This document shows positions 42,508-53,921 of a DNA stretch of 64,000 nucleotides, piece by piece (position 1 is the first letter of the stretch; every line of letters starts with the position of its first letter). The stretch is from Tubulanus polymorphus. Taxonomy: Eukaryota; Nemertea; Palaeonemertea; Tubulaniformes; Tubulanidae. Where the stretch lies: positions 11,332,704-11,396,703 of the forward strand of contig NC_134036.1 in the NCBI RefSeq assembly GCF_964204645.1. The letters run 5' to 3'. The notes beneath the pieces are model-generated. The model was given only the letters and a program-made list of their open reading frames with translations, made no database searches and was not told where the DNA came from. The position numbers and the translations under genes were made by a program.

Positions 42508-45500
42508 TTTAAGTCTTTTCTTATGTCATTTGTCTTGATTTTTAGTATGTACGCATCAGTATTGAAGCAAATTAATGGAAATCCGCAGTTAAATGTACGA
42601 TCTTCAGTTGATAAATCATAAACATAATCTGTTGGGTTATATATTTCAAATAAATCTTTAACTTCTTCAGTTAAATCTTTTTCTGTGTGGCTTAAATTAA
42701 AGCAATTTGGTTTAGATTTAATCAATCCAATATTCATATTGAAGCCTAATGAATTACATAATATGTTTAACCCTGATATAGCAACTTTTCCGTTTTGAGC
42801 TAAAGATATTGCAGGAGAACTCGTAAATTTTTTAGCACCATCTGCTGCGTAGAATCCAATGAAGAACCATTTTCTTAAATTATCTTTTGCATTTAATACA
42901 TAATCTGGAACTATCTTTTCTTTTGTTGAAGTATTACTTTTCACTATTGGATGAATATAGAATTCATCATTATATTTTATAGCAAAATCTTTAGGATTAT
43001 TTACAAGTATTCTATAAACTGCTGATGATTTCATAACATCCAGGATTCTAAATGTTTTATGTGGATAAACTTCTTCACAGAATTTCTTAATTCATTCTAA
43101 TAATTTCAAGTCTTGATTGCATAAATACCAACAATATTTATTACCCCAAACATAATTATACACACCTGCTGAACCATCTCCCATAAAAAATTCTTTGATA
43201 AAATATTCTTTTTCTTCTAATGTTTCGGGTTCTATATTGTAAATATTATCAATTATTTCATCAAATGACATATGATTCATTCTTGGGAAAAATCTTTTAT
43301 GTAATAATTCATCTCCAATTTTTATATCAGTTGGTTTTATTTCATCGCCATTTCGTTTAATTAAACTATAATCTTCTGTAACATCTACAAACCCTAATTT
43401 AGTTCTAACTCTATAGATCTTCTTATTTGTTTTATGCCTAATAATATTCTTTAATTTTTTTCCATCCATTTCTTGTCCAAACATCCATTAAAGCATTTAT
43501 TTATATCAATTCTTTTTCACCATATGAAATATAACATTCATTTTGTTTTGGAATTATTTCTGAAATTCTTCTTATCAATATTTTATCATTACATTTTAAT
43601 AATATTGGGGTGTCAGCTGTTACAGAATCAAAAAATAATATTTCAATATGCTTTTTCCCAAAAAGCGGTTGTAAAACACTATAATAAAAATCATACATTA
43701 ATAATTTTGATACTTCTAAAACAGTTGAACCAATGAATATAGGTTTATTAAATTTCATTGACGTTCTTTTTAATTTTACTGCTGTTAAATAATCTTCAAA
43801 TCTTTTATTTCCTAAATGTCTAGGACTTGATTGTAAATGTCTTAATCTTTCAGAATTATTTACTAATTCAATATCATTTCTATTTCTAATATTTTCACAT
43901 CTTTTACCATAAAAACTATTATTCATTAATTTGAAGAAATCTTTTTCAAAATCTGTTTTTGATATGGTTCTCTGTTGAGTATTGAAATCTATATATTTTT
44001 CTAACCACTTCGATTGATTAAATTCAATATATCTATGTACTTTTTTCAATTTCATTCCTTGTTTTAGATAAAATTTTAACATTCTATGATGAACGATATA
44101 ATTGTATTTATTATTTTGAGTAAGTATTAATTTTTCTGTAAAAACATGATCTTTCGGTTTTATTTTCTTCTGGTATTCACTTAAATAACTATCATCTACG
44201 GTTAAATGTTCTGGGCAATAAGGTAAGTTTCTTGTTTTAAACTTTAAATCTTCAGGATATTCTAAATCAACTACAAAGAAATAACCAATTGGTGCTTCAT
44301 CTTTTAAACTCGCAATTGCGCTTTCCCAATCAGTTTTATTATCATTTTCAACTTCTGTCAATATAAAATTTTTATATGGTTGAGGTTGCATCATTGCCCA
44401 ACCATATAAATTATTGGCGTCAATATATAATAATTTATATTCATCATTTGCTATAAAATATCTATCTCCCATAACACCACTAATTCCACCTCTAATTGAT
44501 TTTTCAAATAATAAAACCATATCTGGTTCTTTTAATTAACTTTCTTAGCTTGTAAATTACAATCTTCATGAGCAGCTCCACGATATTTTGAATTTAAATG
44601 ATCATGATCTCTAACTTTTTTATCAAATGAATAAAAACGTTTTTCACAATAACAACAATGAGTTGCATAATTAAAATCAATTTCATCTTCTTTTGTCATA
44701 ACTCTTCTTTTATTTTTGTTTAATAATTTTGCAAAATCACTTTCTAATTCAATCATTTTGTTACAAAAATCATTAACTACATTTTCACCTCTAAAAGAAA
44801 TATATTGACTTTCATATAATTCAGGATAATTTGATTTTATATAAATTCCATAAGCAGCAGCTCTTTGATGAACTTTTTTAATTGTATTTATAATTGGTGG
44901 GTCTAGTGTTGTGTCTTCATTTAATTCATTTCCTTTATCCATTGATTTTAATAATTGCTTTTTGTTATATATTTCTTTTCTATCTTGATCAGTTAATTCT
45001 TTATTTAACGATTCAAAATCCCCATAAATTACAAATGGAACAATATTTTTAAATTTATGATTAGTAAATTTCAATTTATAATCTTTTTCTGTTGGCATTA
45101 TTAATTCACAAAAATCTTTATTATCACATAATTCTTTATGTTTTAATAATGTATTCTCAGTCATGAATTAAGATAAACATTTTCTACATAGATAAATTTT
45201 ATTATGGTGATCACTTTCTGTTCTAAAGAATAAATCAATTTGTTTTAACCACATATAATGTTCATTTTCATCTTTTTTGTAATATAACAAATCTATAGGA
45301 TTTTCATCATCATAATATTCTGTTAAATATAAAGCTTCCAATGTATAATCTTTAATATTTTCACCTTTTGTCTTTGGTAATTGCATTAATTCAAATACAT
45401 TTATTTTTAAATTATTAACTTTTTCTATTTTAGGAATCATTTTTATAGTTACTGGATATTGATCAATTTTATATAATATTTCATATTTCCGGTAATTTGT

Positions 45501-46504
45501 TATTCTACAAACATTTTCCTGTGTTGGATGTAAGCAACTAATAATTGACCATAGAAAACATTTATTATCTTCATTTTGAATATTTATTACTGCTTTTGTT
45601 GTAAATGGTAATTTAATATAAGATGATGCTTTAATATCCTTTTCTGTTGTAAAGTTTGAATCATTTTTAAACATTTTTTTACTTTTTGATGTTTTATTTC
45701 TTTTTGTATTGTAAACATTTAAATCTAAATATATAATTTCATTCAATGTTAAGCCGGAACCCTCAAAATATCTTTCTTCAATATGACGTTTAAATTCATT
45801 AAATATTTTTTCTAACTTCTCTTTTTTTGTGTTTTTGAAATTATTTCTTCAGAGTGTGTTTGAATATTATAATTCATTTTTTCTTCTGACTTTATAAAAC
45901 TTACTTTCCCAGAGATACTAATTTTTGGATATTCAACATCTGTTATCAAATCTAGTATTTTTTCTATTATTTCATTAAATGTACTATAATCTTCTATTGT
46001 TGTACCTTTAAAAAATCTAAATATAATAGCTGCAGGACCAATTTTACTATGTAATGTTTCTAAAATTTCAATTGTATCTTTAATTTCTAGTGAATCAATA
46101 TAATTTCTAACATTTTCCATGTAAGGTTTATTTGAAATGGATTTAGTTTTTGAAGTTGTTTTTTTTACTTTTTGAGGTTTATCATCAAAATAATCTTTTC
46201 CTAAAACATTATTACTCAAATTTTGATGGTGTTTTTGTGATTCGAGATGTCTATTATAATTCCTTTTTACTATAAATTCATTACAAACTTCACATTTTAT
46301 TTCATCCACATTCATATTTTCTAATCTTTCTTTTCTTTCATTGGAATTTTCTGGAGTTTCAAAATCTATTACATTTTTTATATGATTTGCAGTTTTTTCG
46401 TGTCGTGTTTTATGAGATGTATCGACGTATTTTTTACAATATGTGCAATAATATTGATTTTTATTAACATTATTATTTTCTGGCTGGTGTTCATTCTCCC
46501 CCAT
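42508..46504 (-). pseudogene. Polinton protein-primed DNA polymerase B, copy B, intein-interrupted
   Basis: From the ATG at 46504: two or three C2H2-like fingers (YYCTYCKKYVDTSHKTRH, KCEVCNEFIVKRNYNRH), the LNEIIYLDLNVYNTKRN block, exonuclease motif FVIYGDFESL, and the DHDHLNSKYRGAAHEDCNLQ patch. A deletion near 44.53 kb skips the later exonuclease motifs. Palm: KLLYIDANNLYGWAM (motif A) and KLMNNSFYGKRCEN (motif B). Motif C is split by an intein after LFFD; the following TDA is at 42560. The polymerase is cut off soon after (LKIKTND). Frame breaks near 45.78, 45.17, 44.53 and 43.50 kb. Priming and replication of the element would need an intact copy elsewhere. Confidence 0.9.
42561..43626 (-). 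pseudogene. Intein with LAGLIDADG endonuclease in PolB motif C
   Basis: About 1066 nt between LFFD and TDA. Amino-terminal splicing block SVTADTPILLKCNDKILIRR; block B region IIRHKTNKKIYRVRTKLGF then VTEDYSLIKRNGDEI. Homing endonuclease motifs EYFIKEFFMGDGSAG and KWFFIGFYAADG each keep the acidic residue. Carboxy-terminal blocks VYDLSTEDRTF and LICFN before extein T. This is the class 1 intein layout at the pol-c site known from archaeal and giant-virus PolB. Changes: block B His is Tyr (VTEDY), the penultimate His is Phe (CFN), one frameshift/stop near 43500 and an in-frame TGA near 43092. A full-size, recently active but now decayed intein. Confidence 0.85.
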
Positions 46505-46555
46505 TTATTAGGAAAAAAAATTACTTGTGGTGATGAGTGGTGTCTCGCCCTCTCG

Positions 46556-48030
46556 CCCTCTGATCTGAAAGCCTACTTTTCCAATTACTTAGGCATAATC
46601 GATGCACGCGCATCACTATGTACTCGTATAGAGTCGATCATAAGTACATCGTTTTTCATTGGTTTCATAGGATCGGAAATCATTATATTTAATGAGCTGT
46701 CACTGATATTAGGTTTTCATATACTATTTTATCATTTTCGCTGATGTACTGCGCGTGTATAGAACACACCATTCTGACTAGTAACGCACCTGTCTTACGT
46801 CTATGATTGTAAAGCGACGACGGGATCATTTTTTCGAATTGTCGAATTGAGCTGTGCGTATTTCTTTGGGCCGAAAGATGCAATCTAGACTGCCGAATAG
46901 ATATTGTAAACCGCAGTCATTCAGTGTGTATAGCTATCCTGCATATTCGCCTCACGTTTCGAGTAAAATTGACCGTAATCTGGTCGTCGATGGCAGTAAA
47001 TATGATTTTACCCTGAAACACTGTTCTTTCAAATTTAGGTAATTTCATTCTGTCAAAATGAGATCCTTGACAGCTACGGACGATAGATCAAAACGATACT
47101 AACGCATTTACTTTAATTTTTTCTTTAAATTATCCGAACAATTGATCCACAGCTAGATTTTCGTAGTATTTGAAAATGTTTCGTAGTATTTAGAAATGTT
47201 CTTAATGTTGTTTCCGTATGCGTGGGGGTTACGTTAAAGCCGTCAGACAAGAACGTACTAGTAGTAAGAATTACGAAAGTTCTTGTTTGATGCTTTCATC
47301 TACCAACGCAAACCATAAATCAGTCTATAAACAACAATTCTTTCTCGGTTCTTCTGCTGTGAGATCTGGCAAACATTCAGAAAATCTTTATATAAAACTT
47401 TTAAATAGTTGGAACCATATTTGGTTGGGTCGGAACAATGGAGTGTATTTATATTGAGGCTCGTGAAGGGATCACGCTGATACTTGATGATATTCCCGGC
47501 TACTTTCCGTAAAAGGAAAAAACCGGAAGTTTAGGAAGATGTGGTTGTTTTGCTGATCCTGTATTAAAATAGAATTAGTTAAATTGTAGATAAAATAATT
47601 AGTATAAGTATTTCAAATAATTTAAGAATTGATAATCAATCACAATGTATTCTGAATCGTAGTTAATTATAATAATTAAAAAAAGAAACTATGAATTTGT
47701 ACTGTAGTTAGAAAAGAAAACAAAGTTTTGAAAAGATATTTAATTTGAGTAATCTAGATGTTGTTTAAGAACAAATTGTTAATAATCGCTAATGTTTTAG
47801 AAAAATTAATTTGTGTTTAATGTTAAAACTAGCTGTCTGAAGTTTCTGTTGTCTGTATGCGCTCGTTGGTAATTCACAGACAATAGCTGCTCTCTCAACA
47901 ACGACTAGCAAGGAGCGAGTAAATCACAACGCGTCATGACAGGAGGGTTGGAAGAAAAAGTTTATATCAGCAAATCAGTTTTTTAAAAAAACCTGCAGAT
48001 CAGCAAATCAGTAGGGCTAAATTTTCCGTA
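46556..48030. other. Non-coding
   Basis: No gene supported; open frames of 62-120 codons next to the Polinton end have no recognisable domain. Confidence 0.5.
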
Positions 48031-49240
48031 ACTAAAAACGGTCATGACAGTTGGGTAGCTGCTCCTTGCTAAAAAGCGGAAGAACCTGCGTGGGAGAATC
48101 GGAATTCTGAAAATGCCGGTTCTTTCTAAAAAAGGGGGCCGCTATCGAGAGAGAGGAGAGAATCTGTACCTTAGTAAGACGAGTGTCGACAGCAGGACAG
48201 GAGAAGCTTCGGAACAATAGGGATTCATATACAATAGGGATTAGGAAAATCATTCTTTGTTCAAGGTAAATAAAATATATTATCTTCAATATTATCATCC
48301 GGTATTTCAATTTATTCATTCGGATTTGTGCACGGACACGTTCTCTCGCCAGGGCCTTACTCAAGTATTTTATAGATAACGATTAAAGAGAGGATTGTGA
48401 CCGGTGTATCAATACGAATATTGGAGGTGTAAAAGATATTATACAGAATCTGAGTTCTCATACATTTTTCCCAATATCTTGACAGCTCAGCTTTTATAGG
48501 GCCGAAACGGTTGGCTTCAAGATTACTCTAAAAAGCATCAATAAACGGGCTTTCTCTGCGTTTTAGGTATTGAATGCCAAAGGTGAAGTACTTAATACTT
48601 AGTTCCTGAAAGCTATATTTCCATAATTTCATATCGAAACACGTTTGACTAAAATAGTACTTACTTCTGGCAACATCGTTTTGCTCGTGGTTCTCAATTT
48701 TAGCCATTGAACTGTTGGGGCAAAGTTTGATCCTATCGAATGGACCGTAAACCGATGAAATCTTGAAGCATTTGTCGTTTCCTGCCGGTTACCAACCCGT
48801 CTCGCATTTACACTCTAAATAAGAAACAAACGGTGTTTGGGACGGAACTGGATCTAGGGTCCCTCCTGTGGATTAATTTGATTATTTGATACTCAAATAA
48901 CTATTCCGAACAAACTTAGTATACTGTGCAATAATGTTGAAGTATTCGTATAAATAGTTTTGAGAACTTAGTCATTTCTAAGAATTCTATTTCAAGTATT
49001 TTTGGTTTTCAAATTCCCTGTTTTAGCATTTTAATTGCCACTTTACTCCCAGTGTTCGTAGTTATGTCTTATTTATAGCCAAAGAGTCAGGTGACATTTA
49101 TTTAACAGTTTAATATATTCGCTTTCTTATCAGAACTCCGTTCTTGAACGGACGGCGTAAAATGTAGCGACAATTTCAACTAGTTCGTTTCCTCGTTGTA
49201 TTTTTGGCTAAATAAATTTGGGCGTGACAGTGACAGCGCC
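48031..49240. other. Non-coding
   Basis: Nothing supportable. Confidence 0.5.
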
Positions 49241-49249
49241 GCTTCACTA

Positions 49250-49665
49250 TAACTTACTAGCCCTCGATATCAGACATGACGACCTACAAGACGTCACCAA
49301 CAGCAGCAGCGCGGCTCCCAGAGTTATGACGTAATGCATCTGTCTAAAAGACATAGACAAATATTGTATAATTCCTATCTAGTGACATTTAAGTATAGTA
49401 TGATTATATATTTGCATTTTATCTAATTGTAATTATCTAATTTTATCTAATTAGTACTTGCATAATCGTCATAATCTTTGTATTACACATGTATTTGCAT
49501 AAAGTTGGGGTTCTCAGATTCGTATACGTCACTTTTTGACTTCTCATGATCCCCTCTATTTTCATTAATGCTATATATTGTAAAAATTTCACGCGAAACT
49601 CTGTTAATTTTTCCATTTCATAATGTAATTTTGAAAAGCAAAATAAATTCAATTCAATTCAAACA
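49250..49665 (+). repeat. Probable non-LTR retroelement/SINE 3' tail
   Basis: Ends GCAAAATAAATTCAATTCAATTC, a short AT-rich tandem tail (ATTCA)n of the kind left by CR1/RTE-type retrotransposition. No coding part present. Confidence 0.4.
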
Positions 49666-50355
49666 GCTATGTGCCTTATTTGAATGTAGCCCAAGACCAA
49701 AACAATAAGTAGTTAGAGAACTAAACTTACATCCAGTGGTAATGCTTCATTTTCAGTGAAATTGGATATCGATGAAAATTGAAACGCGGTCGACTAATAA
49801 CCCACCAGCGAAACCTGTCGGGACCTCAGTGCGACTTAGTCCAAAAGTGGTCATCATCACAAGTCTGGTCATAGATTGTTAGATCGACTATAGAACCAAG
49901 ATGGTCTTAATCCCATCTGGAATTTAAGCCCCTACTTTGCAATTGGCCCATGTTCATATGCATCACATCCGCTTGTTACTTTATAAAGCCAGTCAGTCCA
50001 TCACAGTAATTGACTTTAGAGTCTCGCAATTAATCTTGCGTGGAATGTTCATTATCGCATTCAATTGAATCTTTCGCTGAGCATATGAAATAATATAATA
50101 ATTCTATTTATCATGAAACGAATGATTATTTCGCCATCGAGTTTATCGAAAATCAATAAACGGGCGAGGGCTCCCATATTGTCACTCGCATCGTCGTGCG
50201 CGATGGTTACAGAATGTTAAGACGTAAATACCTTTTCACCGATTGTCGCGGCTTTCTCATATTTCAGTTCGTCGTCGGAGTAATGCGTCTACAGCAAACA
50301 GCTCAAAGCGTAAACAATCGTCGAATTTATAAGAATCGATCTCGGAAGCGACGAC
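49666..50355. other. Non-coding
   Basis: No gene supported. Confidence 0.5.
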
Positions 50356-50359
50356 GATA

Positions 50360-50650
50360 GCAGCTTGCGAGCGAGTAAGTACTAGCATAAGCCATCCGTT
50401 TCGCCAATTCACTTAACGACGTTTCAGTTGTGAAAACAGTTTTGAACTAGCGGCGATCGAAGCTTTGGAGCTAGTAAGTATCGTCAAAGCTACTCGTCTT
50501 GCTTCATAACCAATTCACTGCGCGTTTCAGTTGTGAAAACAGTTTAGATGAGCGGCCGGTGATCGAAGCTTTGGAGTTTTAAAGTATTGTTGTCAAATAT
50601 ACTCGTTTCGCTCGTAACCAATTCACTGCGCGCTTGTCAGCGTGAAGATT
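50360..50650 (+). repeat. Imperfect tandem units of ~105-115 bp with splice-like edges
   Basis: The core CAGTTGTGAAAACAGTTT occurs near 50425 and 50530; each is followed by GATCGAAGCTTTGGAG and then ACCAATTCACTGCGCG-like spacer. The first unit ends in GTAAGTA. Possibly duplicated mini-exons. Confidence 0.6.
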
Positions 50651-50899
50651 TCGCGTCAACGTCGAGACGATCGGTCCAGTCGTTCTAGAGTTCAAGCCGA
50701 ACAGCTGTTCAATAATACCGTACGATTCGAAACAGACACGTATTCAGTGTTTAGATGCAAGACGAAAAAACGATGAAATTGAAACTCTAGAATAACCAAC
50801 GTATATCGAAATATCTTATCTTAAGTGTTGACGGGTAATAGAATATAGGAATACCCTATTCCGGTGGGGAACATAATGGATATTACATTGATATCTATA

Positions 50900-51450
50900 C
50901 AGTGATGGTAAAACAGTGATGGTAAAACAGTGATTGTAATACAGTGGTAGTAATACAGTGATAGTAATGCTGTGATAATAATACAGTGATAGTCATACAG
51001 TGATAGCAATGCAGTGATAGTAATACAATGATAGTAATACAGTGACAGTAATACAGTGATAGTAATACATTGATAGCAATACAGTGATAGTAATACAGTG
51101 ATAGTAATACAGTGATCGCAATACTGGGATAGCAATAAGGTGATAGTAATGCAGTGATAGTAATACAGTGACAGTAATACAGTGATAGTAATACAGTGAT
51201 AGTAATACAGTGATAGTAATACAGTGATCGCAATACTGGGATAGCAATAAGGTGATAGTAATGCAGTGATAGTAATACAGTGATAGTAATACAGTGATAG
51301 TAATACAGTGGTAGCAATACAGTTAGCTATACAGTGATAGCAATATAGTGATATAATAAAGTTATAGCAATGCAGTGATAGCAATACATTGACAGTAATA
51401 CAGTGGTAGTAATACAGTGATAGTAATACAGTGGCAGCAATACAGTGGGA
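50900..51450. repeat. 14-bp minisatellite, consensus ATAGTAATACAGTG
   Basis: About 38 tandem units with point variants (ATAGCAATACAGTG, ACAGTAATACAGTG, GTAGTAATACAGTG) and a higher-order block at 51100-51240 that repeats ATCGCAATACTGGG. Three units make a 42-nt period, which leaves long artificial frames (140-187 codons) on the minus strand. Not coding. Confidence 0.95.
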
Positions 51451-53921
51451 AGATGTCGTAATTGATCATATAAATAAATTTGGATTTTATCAGACCAATA
51501 AAAAATTTTTATTTTACACCGCCAATAATTTAATTTGGGTTTAACGGCAAAATTTGATTTTTCCCGCCAAAAAAAATTTGAATTTGAATTTTCCCGCCAT
51601 TTTTACCGGCACTTCCGGCTTTTTACCGTCACTTTATTCGCGTGACATGGTTCTTCGATTTTTCTGCGTACCGGATATAAACCGCAGGCTGTGGCATCGT
51701 CTGCGAACCTGTTCGCCAGTTCCAGCGGGTTTTTGGTGCACACCAATGCGCACAGTAGCTGGTATTGCATTTCAAGTCTGGCGGAAGTTCTACGAGAATC
51801 ATTTTACAGTTGGGATAGTTTGCGCAAAGACGCTGCATCACGTTTATTTCGCCCTCGACAGTGACGTGAATTTGATACATATTTGCAGCAAAAACAGCAG
51901 CAGCAGCAGCGGTGGCGGAAAAACTGAAAGTTCATATGAATAGTTGAAAGAGAAGACAAATATTATCTTGAACGATTAGAACTAAATTTGTCTTAAATAT
52001 TCGATTTTTCGCTACAAGCGCTTCAGCGGGTAAACGGTAATACTGTTACTTCATATAAATTCACCCTATTTAGCCTAAGGCAAACAAATGGATACCTTGC
52101 TTCTCCCCGTTTCTCCGTGTCTGCTGAACGCAAAAGTTGACCGCTCTATCTACTCTAATCTACATGAATTTTTAAAAAATTGTGACCAGGCATACGATAA
52201 CAGACCCGGCAGCTAAAGATATGAACTGATTCTATTTTAGTTGACTACGTATAAGTAACTACTCAGTAATTGTGACAAAGACAGACCCGACAGCTAAATA
52301 AATGAACTGGTTCTATTTCAGTTTACAAAGTGACCCGGCCGCTGCGGAGAAACAAGGTATCATTTTCTGCGTTACAGAAGGAATTTATTTTCTCGTTGAC
52401 TAATTCTCGGCTCGTCCACAGCTCTCTCATCATGTAAATAATAATCATCTTTTTCTTTCCAACTGGACACTTGAATTGTTTAAGAATTATTTCATTTCTT
52501 ACCTGAATCACGGAGTATATCGATCGAACAGGTCTCAAACACTGTGTAAGATTGAATCTCTAATGAACGCAGCCGAATTCATTATTCATTTGCATAAAAC
52601 CTGTTTCTAATTTCTGATCTAAAATGCTTTGCGTTATTAAAACAATGCGCATTGGGGATGAATATACTAGAATAACCTCTACTCCCCTCCTACCCTGCCC
52701 CTCCCCTCCTACCCCACCCCTCCTTTAACATCAAATCAACATTTGTATTACAATTTTCATATTCGAAACCAGATTGGAATTATGATAATATGATTATGAT
52801 AAGTATATAATTATGATAAGTGAGTGTAATAAAAATTTCTATTGAATATCGTCATGAAACGTGTTGTATCATGTTTCATCACATTCCAGATTTACGGGTC
52901 GTGCAAAAATGAGTTGTTGCGCGAAATTGCCACGAGTTAGAAACCACGTTATAAAACAGTTCTATCGAGATATAGATAATAAGCTGCAATTCGTGCACGT
53001 TTTTACGTACTTTTTAAAACGACGTTCGCTCAGATTTTGTGCGGAAACGTCAAAAGATGAAAACAGCTTCAGGCATCGTGTGGGACATGAATATAAAAAC
53101 AGCACGACCGTAGGATACACGAACACACACACGATTCACGACAAATCCGTCGCATTTTAATTATTCAAAAATCTAATATGAAATTAAACGGGGTAAAATG
53201 GAAAATAATCCGATCTGTAAAGAGCGGCTTAATATACAGTATGAACGCAGTAATAATCTGTACCCGTTGGGCTATAACCCCCTCCCCCTCTCTCCCTCCC
53301 GCCTCGTTGTTTTGTGATGTGTGACAAAATTATGTCCTAGGGACGGATCTATCCAACTAGAAGTTACTTTTTTATCAAGACAATGATCCAAAAAAGCTCT
53401 AAAAAAGAAATTCGACGCTCATCGTCATGGATACTGCACCGGTTCATTTCTAATAATGCCGGGTTGAGGGATGAGCGGGGATTCGGATATAGCCTTCAGC
53501 GTGATTACTTCATCCAATGAAAGTCAAGCCCTTCACGTGTACCTCCACTCTTCACCATGTTCCTGTCTATCAAGTTCTGTCACCCAATTCCCTTCTTCGA
53601 AACTTTTTCAACTTCTGTATACGGATACTAGTTCAAAATGAGGTTAGACAAGGCAACAATAACAAAAATCCTAAAGTGATAAGTTTTCTATTAACTGTTA
53701 TTTATTTCTGTCCGTTTTACGAATTGTCTTAATCGGAAGTGGACTATTAACTCATTATCGGTAAAACTTAGGTAAAGTCTCCCAGAAACGTCTTGACAAA
53801 TAGGTCTGGTTTTAAGTTATCATATTGTTTGGTTGTAGAACCAAAATGCCCTTAGACTCGTCTTAAGCTTGTTTTTTTGCTACTGGACCAAATGTTTTAA
53901 TTTATGGGATCTTACTCATTC
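51451..53921. other. Mostly non-coding
   Basis: A local duplication at about 52190-52330 (ACAGACCCGGCAGCTAAA and ACAGACCCGACAGCTAAA). Frames at 51554-51943 and 52861-53160 (129 and 99 codons) have no recognisable domain and no support from structure. Confidence 0.5.

Larger units (their letters stand above)
40870..46555. mobile_element. Polinton/Maverick copy B, left-truncated
   Basis: Integrase tail and ATPase run rightward; PolB and an unknown gene run leftward, converging at 41.7-42.1 kb, where an AT-rich tract with TATTAGATACC-type repeats lies. This is the standard convergent Polinton plan. The left part (integrase core, protease, capsid genes) is missing. PolB has an internal deletion and an intein. 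The right end near 46.53-46.56 kb (ACTTGTGGTGATGAGTG, CTCTCGCCCTCT) matches the end of copy A. The plus-strand genes are open, while the minus-strand genes carry several breaks. Confidence 0.85.

Noticed and set aside
46556-47460. Frames right of Polinton copy B considered as extra element genes
   Set aside because: They lie outside the shared end sequence and show no similarity to any part of the other Polinton copies in the window.
50821-51384. Long frames of 140-187 codons rich in Tyr, Leu, Ser and Ile on the minus strand
   Set aside because: Pure translation of the 14-bp minisatellite in several frames at once; no start context or domain.
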